From NCBI RefSeq assembly GCF_014645895.1, contig NZ_BMMP01000004.1:186001-250000 (forward strand): a DNA stretch of 64,000 nucleotides. Reading direction: 5' to 3'. Below, piece after piece: positions 63,450 through 64,000 of the stretch. A model generated the notes under the pieces. That model did not search any database, was not told where the DNA came from, and saw nothing but the letters and a program-made list of their open reading frames with translations. The number at the start of each line of letters is the position of its first letter. Position 1 is the first letter of the stretch. The stretch is from Streptomyces daqingensis. Its GTDB lineage: Bacteria > Actinomycetota > Actinomycetes > Streptomycetales > Streptomycetaceae. Made by a program: the position numbers and the translations under genes.

Positions 63450-63658
63450 TGCGTCACCGCGTCACCAATGACCGGAAAACGGCCTCCGACCAGCCACAAC
63501 AGGGGTGACGCAGACCTCAATCCTGCGTCATTCCGCGTACACCTGCGTCACCCCGCGGCGCACGCCTGCGTCACCACATGCCCACCGCGTCACCCCCTTG
63601 CGTCACCACAAAACACCAGGTCAGCGCCCGATGGTGACGCAGATGACGCGGTGACGCA
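63450..63658. repeat. Iteron array, candidate replication origin
   Basis: Eleven copies of an 8-mer (T/C)GCGTCA(C/T): forward at 63450, 63458, 63524, 63544, 63567, 63586 and 63599; reverse (GTGACGCA or ATGACGCG) at 63505, 63634, 63643 and 63651. The last three are spaced by 8-9 bp. The region between the replication genes and xis/int is non-coding. It probably binds the Prim-Pol/helicase, or Xis. Confidence 0.75.
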
Positions 63659-63735
63659 GAAATCCCCACCTCGGACACACGTAGCGACCCATCCCCTTCC
63701 GTGCTCGTGCTGCACAGCCCCGCAAAGGAGTCCCG

Positions 63736-63933
63736 GTGCACATTGCCCAAGTCCCGCCCGTGCAGGCCATGACCGTTCCCGAGGTAATGGCTGCGCTCAA
63801 GCTCAGCCGCAGCAAGGTCTACGACCTGCTCCGCTCCGGACAACTTCGCAGCTTCACCGTCGGCCGCTCCCGCCGCATCCCCGCCGACGAGATCACCCGC
63901 TTCATGAGCCAGAACATGCAGGAGGCCGCCTGA
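63736..63933 (+). CDS. xis: Excisionase (Xis), MerR-type helix-turn-helix
   Basis: A 65-residue protein with a helix-turn-helix (MTVPEVMAALKLSRSKVYDLLRSGQLRSFTVGRSRRIPADEITRFM), the excisionase-family (HTH_17) pattern. It starts with GTG after AAAGGAG. The stop overlaps the integrase ATG (TGATG). It directs excision by binding near the attachment site. Confidence 0.9.
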   Translation: MHIAQVPPVQAMTVPEVMAALKLSRSKVYDLLRSGQLRSFTVGRSRRIPADEITRFMSQNMQEAA

Positions 63934-64000
63934 TGGTCAAGCGACGCGCCAACGGCGAAGGCACCATCACCAAGCGCAAGGACGGCCGATACCACGCTGC
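63933..64000 (+). CDS. int: Tyrosine integrase, N-terminal fragment cut by the window
   Basis: Only 22 complete codons are visible: MVKRRANGEGTITKRKDGRY and two more. RRANGEGTI.KRKDGR is the typical N-terminal arm-type DNA-binding start of AICE tyrosine recombinases. ATG overlaps the xis stop. The rest lies beyond position 64000, presumably followed by the intact tRNA-Thr gene (attR). Confidence 0.88.
   Translation, partial: MVKRRANGEGTITKRKDGRYHA

Larger units (their letters stand above)
50602..64000. mobile_element. Integrative and conjugative element (AICE, pSAM2 type), right end outside the window
   Basis: The element has, in order: tRNA-Thr 3' remnant, GntR-Nudix and XRE regulators, spread genes (DUF2637, SpdD), FtsK/TraB-like translocase, Prim-Pol and helicase replication genes, iteron array, xis and the start of int. 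This is the standard AICE gene set with double-stranded-DNA transfer by a single FtsK-like protein. At least 13.4 kb is visible; the total is probably 14-15 kb. Replication is of the RepPP (primase-polymerase) class rather than rolling circle. Confidence 0.88.

Overview
The window is high-GC actinobacterial DNA and almost certainly comes from a Streptomyces chromosome. Evidence: GTG starts and ATGA/GTGA gene overlaps are common; there is a groEL2 with CIRCE operators, a DasR-type (dre) site before a ROK kinase-nagA pair, a CdgB-like diguanylate cyclase, a TerD protein and a streptogrisin. From memory, the order groEL2-csp-cysO-like-thrC-gpgS-otsA-otsB-nagK-nagA-pfkB-cdgB-terD resembles the S. 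coelicolor SCO4277-SCO4296 neighbourhood.

1-9.1 kb: two coupled proteins of unknown function, an MFS permease, an SDR dehydrogenase with an MHS-family symporter facing an IclR regulator, a small secreted protein and a fused SecDF. 9.2-17.9 kb: groEL2, a cold-shock protein, a ThiS/CysO-like sulfur carrier coupled to threonine synthase, and genes for glucosyl-3-phosphoglycerate and trehalose synthesis. 18-26 kb: a sugar-binding lipoprotein, the GlcNAc genes nagK-nagA, a PfkB kinase, a CBM-like membrane protein and CdgB. Three foldback (MITE-like) elements lie in 16.3-24.5 kb, and each ends exactly on a TAG stop codon. 26.7-45.8 kb: flavin reductase, ArfB-like hydrolase, TerD, a pentapeptide-repeat protein, cupin, GH25 lysozyme, SRAP protein, a MarR-GNAT fusion, a predicted B12 photosensor coupled to a PP2C phosphatase, a streptogrisin, an FG-GAP protein, MOSC, and an XRE-cupin/FAD oxidase/POT transporter cluster. 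45.9-50.5 kb is a worn accessory stretch with a frameshifted gene and an IS5-type transposase remnant.

From about 50.6 kb to beyond the right edge lies an actinomycete integrative and conjugative element (AICE). Its left end is a tRNA-Thr(TGU) 3' fragment (candidate attL), followed by a GntR-Nudix protein, an XRE regulator, a promoter with repeated operators, very small coupled genes, spread genes (DUF2637, SpdD), an FtsK/TraB-type translocase, a CTAG-rich palindromic locus (candidate clt), a Spo11/TopoVI-A-like Toprim protein, a Prim-Pol/helicase replication pair, an iteron array (candidate origin), xis, and the start of int, cut off by the window. The integrase should read towards an intact tRNA-Thr gene just outside the window.

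The most interesting points are the three stop-codon-hugging foldback elements, the B12 light-sensor/PP2C operon, and within the AICE the Spo11-like gene, the 90-bp duplicated leader whose hairpin encloses the ribosome-binding site, the CTAG array and the iterons.
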